7,882 nt of DNA from Bacillota bacterium (GTDB lineage: Bacteria; Bacillota; Clostridia; Christensenellales; Aristaeellaceae): the NCBI GenBank assembly GCA_023392395.1, contig JAEVZE010000044.1, positions 1-7,882 of the forward strand, given 5' to 3'. Shown here piece by piece: positions 5,842-7,882 of the stretch. Each line of letters opens with the position of its first letter. Position 1 is the first letter of the stretch. Below the pieces are notes generated by a model. The model did no database searches. It was given only the letters and a program-made list of their open reading frames with translations, and was not told where the DNA came from. Both the position numbers and the translations under genes were made by a program.

Positions 5842-5850
5842 TGTTATAAT
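5842..5850 (+). promoter_or_regulatory. Candidate extended -10 facing the GH38 gene
   Basis: TGTTATAAT is a perfect extended -10 on the plus strand, identical to the one in the XRE promoter, but without a good -35. It lies close to the AraC -35 and could be a divergent promoter under AraC control. It is over 500 nt from the GH38 start, which argues against it being the main promoter of that gene. Confidence 0.3.
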
Positions 5851-6403
5851 CAATGTAAATTCCGAGATGCGGGCAAGTAGAAGCGCACAAAAAACCGCGC
5901 CGGGCTTCCCGATGACTTCATACAAGCCTGTGTTTGACAGGCAAAAGAATGTCTATTTCCTTTTCGGTCCATCCCCAAAAACTCCGCGCACCAAAGGATA
6001 ACCTCCCGCACGGTTTCGTGTACCCGAAAAATCCGGAAACAACCAATGAATAGAATTTAATAATCCGGCATGGGCGGATCGGAGAGCGTGCTTCATATAA
6101 ATAGATAGCACCGTACAAATTCGTTCAATAGGCCGGAATATAAAGAAAAGGCCAATGCGTGATGCCTTGAAAGCGGCAGACGCAGCAGTTTTCGTGTTCA
6201 GAATGGCGGAACGGAGCGGAAAAGCGGAGCTTGTGTGCCCCGGTTACCGTATTCCACGCGCGGATTACACGTCCGGCCACCGAGCTTTGAAAGGTCATGC
6301 AACATTGGATTTGATTTGCGCGGACCTTGGCCCCCGCTTTTTCAGCGCATAGCCGGCCGCTTCAAAAGAATTACCCGGACGCGATGGCGCGGGAGAGGAA
6401 CGC
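5851..6403. other. Long intergenic region between the AraC regulator and the alpha-mannosidase
   Basis: I see no convincing gene in these 553 nt. The part to about 6130 is comparatively AT-rich. A weak promoter candidate nearer the mannosidase is TTGAAA (6287-6292), a 17-nt spacer and TTTGAT (6310-6315). It overlaps a 6-bp inverted repeat, AAGGTC (6291-6296) and GACCTT (6323-6328), that could be a regulator site, though a repeat this short is expected by chance. An open frame at 6155-6352 has only a badly spaced AAGG and no recognisable domain. No AraC half-site pattern could be assigned. Confidence 0.45.
6391..6398 (+). promoter_or_regulatory. Ribosome binding site of the alpha-mannosidase
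   Basis: GGGAGAGG ends 5 nt before ATG 6404. The HLD zinc motif begins only 12 residues into the protein, which fits a start here. Confidence 0.65.
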
Positions 6404-7882
6404 ATGAGCAAGCTGACAGGTTTCATCATCACCGCGGGACATCTGGACATCGAGTGGTATCAGCCGCTTCGAAGCTACCGGTTCTGGACGGTGGAGGCGC
6501 TGGAGGACTTGAAGAAGGCCGCGAAGCGGGATGATTTTGCGTGCTATGTGCTGGACGGGCAGGTGTTCCCGCTGCTGGAGTACCTCGATGTCGCGCCGGA
6601 GGACGAGGGCGCCATGCGCGCGCTGATCGCATCAGGCAAGCTGAAAATCGGCCCGTTCTACACGCAATTTGACGAATGGCTGCCAAGCGCGGAGAACATG
6701 ATCCGCAACTGCCTGTTCGGGCTTCGCGAGTGCCAAAGGTTTGGCGGGACCATGCGCGCGGGCTACTTGCCGGACAACTTCGGCCATCCGCCGCAGATGC
6801 CGCAGATTTTGAACGGGTTTGGCATCGACAGCCTGCTGTTCATGCGCGGCATGCCCGAGGTGGCGGGCGGCCACCCGGACGAATTCCTGTACGAGGGACT
6901 GGACGGCTCCCGCGTGCTGGCGAGCCATTTCCGCGAGAGCTATTCGGGCGCGTTCGACATCTTCCACAAGCCGATCGACCCGATCCAGCCGCGCGAAACC
7001 CCGTATTACCCGGACTACCTGTCCTTCGAATACCACAAGGCGCTGGCCGTGCACGACGATCCCGCGCGCATCGCCAAAAACCTGATTGAGAACGTCTGGA
7101 GGATCAAGGACCGCTACCCCAGCGGCATCATCCCGTTGATCGCGGGCTACGACCACCTGCCCCCGCAGATCAACGTGGGGGATTCGGTCCGCGAGGCCAA
7201 CCGGATGCAGGGCGAGATCGAGTTCGTGATGGGCGACGTGGAGCAGTATGTGCGCCGGGTGCGCGAACATCTTTCCGAGCCGAAGGTATACTCCATGGAG
7301 CTGACCGGATCAAAATACCAGTACGTTCTGCTGGGCGCGCTGTCCACGCGCTCCTACCTGAAGCGCCAGAACTTCGCATGCGAGGCGCTCCTCGAGCGCT
7401 ACGCGGAGCCGCTGTCGGCGTTGGCCAGGATCTACGGATACCGGGACAGACCGACGCTTCTGGACGAGGCCTGGAGGTTTCTGCTCATCAACAGCGCGCA
7501 CGATTCCATTCACGGCTCGTCCGTGGACGAGGTGCACGTGGAGATGGAGGCGCGCTTTGCCGGCGCGCGTCAGATCGCGGCGGGCGTGGTGCACGAGGCG
7601 CTTTCCCACCTGGGCGGCCAGATGAAGCCTGTACGCGGCCGCGGCGCGCTGGTCTATGCGCCGGTTTCTGCGAATGAGGCGCAGCCCGCGGAAGCGTGGC
7701 TGGCGGTGGGGGACGAGCCCATCGAGATGCGCACCCGAGACGGGTGCGCGCTGCCCACGCAGGTGTTGGCAAGAGAGCCGATCGAGCAAAACGGCATCGG
7801 CCTCCCCCGGAACGACGCGTTCCCCGCGCCGGTGTACCGGAAGGTGCTGTTCATGGCGCCGCCCTCTCAAGGGGTTGAGGCC
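6404..7882 (+). CDS. GH38-family alpha-mannosidase (3' end outside window)
   Basis: This frame is open from ATG 6404 to the window edge, giving 493 codons of an expected 800-900. It matches the retaining, zinc-dependent alpha-mannosidase family GH38. Visible active-site features are GHLDIEWY (12-19), with His13 and Asp15 as zinc ligands; GYLPDNFGHPPQMPQ (120-134), with Asp124 as the likely nucleophile and zinc ligand; GYDHLPPQ (248-255); and NSAHDSIHGSSVDEVH (363-378), with His366 as the likely fourth zinc ligand. The N-terminal catalytic (alpha/beta)7 part and three-helix region are therefore covered and look intact; the C-terminal beta domains lie outside. There is no signal peptide, so it is probably cytoplasmic and acts on imported mannosides or trimmed glycans. 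The start is supported by GGGAGAGG 5 nt upstream. It is divergent from the AraC gene. Exact linkage specificity cannot be read from the sequence. Confidence 0.93.
   Translation, partial: MSKLTGFIITAGHLDIEWYQPLRSYRFWTVEALEDLKKAAKRDDFACYVLDGQVFPLLEYLDVAPEDEGAMRALIASGKLKIGPFYTQFDEWLPSAENMIRNCLFGLRECQRFGGTMRAGYLPDNFGHPPQMPQILNGFGIDSLLFMRGMPEVAGGHPDEFLYEGLDGSRVLASHFRESYSGAFDIFHKPIDPIQPRETPYYPDYLSFEYHKALAVHDDPARIAKNLIENVWRIKDRYPSGIIPLIAGYDHLPPQINVGDSVREANRMQGEIEFVMGDVEQYVRRVREHLSEPKVYSMELTGSKYQYVLLGALSTRSYLKRQNFACEALLERYAEPLSALARIYGYRDRPTLLDEAWRFLLINSAHDSIHGSSVDEVHVEMEARFAGARQIAAGVVHEALSHLGGQMKPVRGRGALVYAPVSANEAQPAEAWLAVGDEPIEMRTRDGCALPTQVLAREPIEQNGIGLPRNDAFPAPVYRKVLFMAPPSQGVEA

Noticed and set aside
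6165..6179. Possible CcpA cre-like site (TTGAAAGCGGCAGAC)
   Set aside because: It has about three mismatches to the consensus, mostly in the conserved 3' half, too weak to call even though catabolite control would suit a mannosidase.
6155..6352. 65-codon plus-strand frame upstream of the mannosidase
   Set aside because: There is only a badly spaced AAGG before its ATG, and it has no recognisable motif or partner; it is kept as unannotated intergenic sequence.
6632..7270. 212-codon minus-strand frame
   Set aside because: It is antisense to the GH38 catalytic domain; long antisense frames are common in GC-rich genes, and this one shows no domain.
7310..7870. 186-codon minus-strand frame
   Set aside because: Also antisense to the GH38 gene, with Arg- and His-rich composition typical of a shadow frame.

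Overview
The window suggests a moderately GC-rich Gram-positive bacterium, probably from the Clostridia (Oscillospirales- or Christensenellales-like gut or anaerobic lineages). Strong purine-rich Shine-Dalgarno sites precede almost every gene, the promoters have sigma-A form, and the gene types are typical of that group: an XRE regulator beside a Hanks-type kinase, an EAL-HDOD protein, an AraC regulator and a GH38 alpha-mannosidase. This placement is inferred; no rRNA or marker gene is present.

Region 1 (1-2788, minus strand) is a signalling block. In transcription order it holds a degenerate dynamin-like GTPase domain protein (2788-2204), an XRE regulator (2071-1613) and a membrane-bound Ser/Thr kinase with extracytoplasmic leucine-rich repeats (1556 to beyond the left edge). 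The last two look like an operon. Its extended -10 promoter sits inside a 15-bp inverted repeat (14 of 15 pairs), which is probably an operator.

Region 2 (3243-4732, plus strand) holds a 74-aa five-cysteine protein followed by an EAL-HDOD (YuxH-type) regulator. The EAL-HDOD frame is cut by an in-frame TAA about 50 codons before its natural end. The lost C-terminal segment is still readable downstream in the same frame.

Region 3 (4733-4926) lies between convergent genes. It is full of hairpins, stays open in the AraC frame for 52 codons after the AraC stop, and looks like a copy of a dispersed intergenic element.

Region 4 (4927-7882) is a sugar-use block: a minus-strand AraC regulator and a divergent plus-strand GH38 alpha-mannosidase that runs off the right edge. 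They are separated by about 630 bp without a convincing gene but with promoter-like sequence. The regulator presumably controls the mannosidase, perhaps for host or plant mannosides.

The strongest leads are the receptor-like LRR kinase module with its operator, the nucleotide-binding-dead dynamin relative beside it, the interrupted EAL-HDOD gene with its small cysteine-rich partner, and the structured element at 4733-4926.
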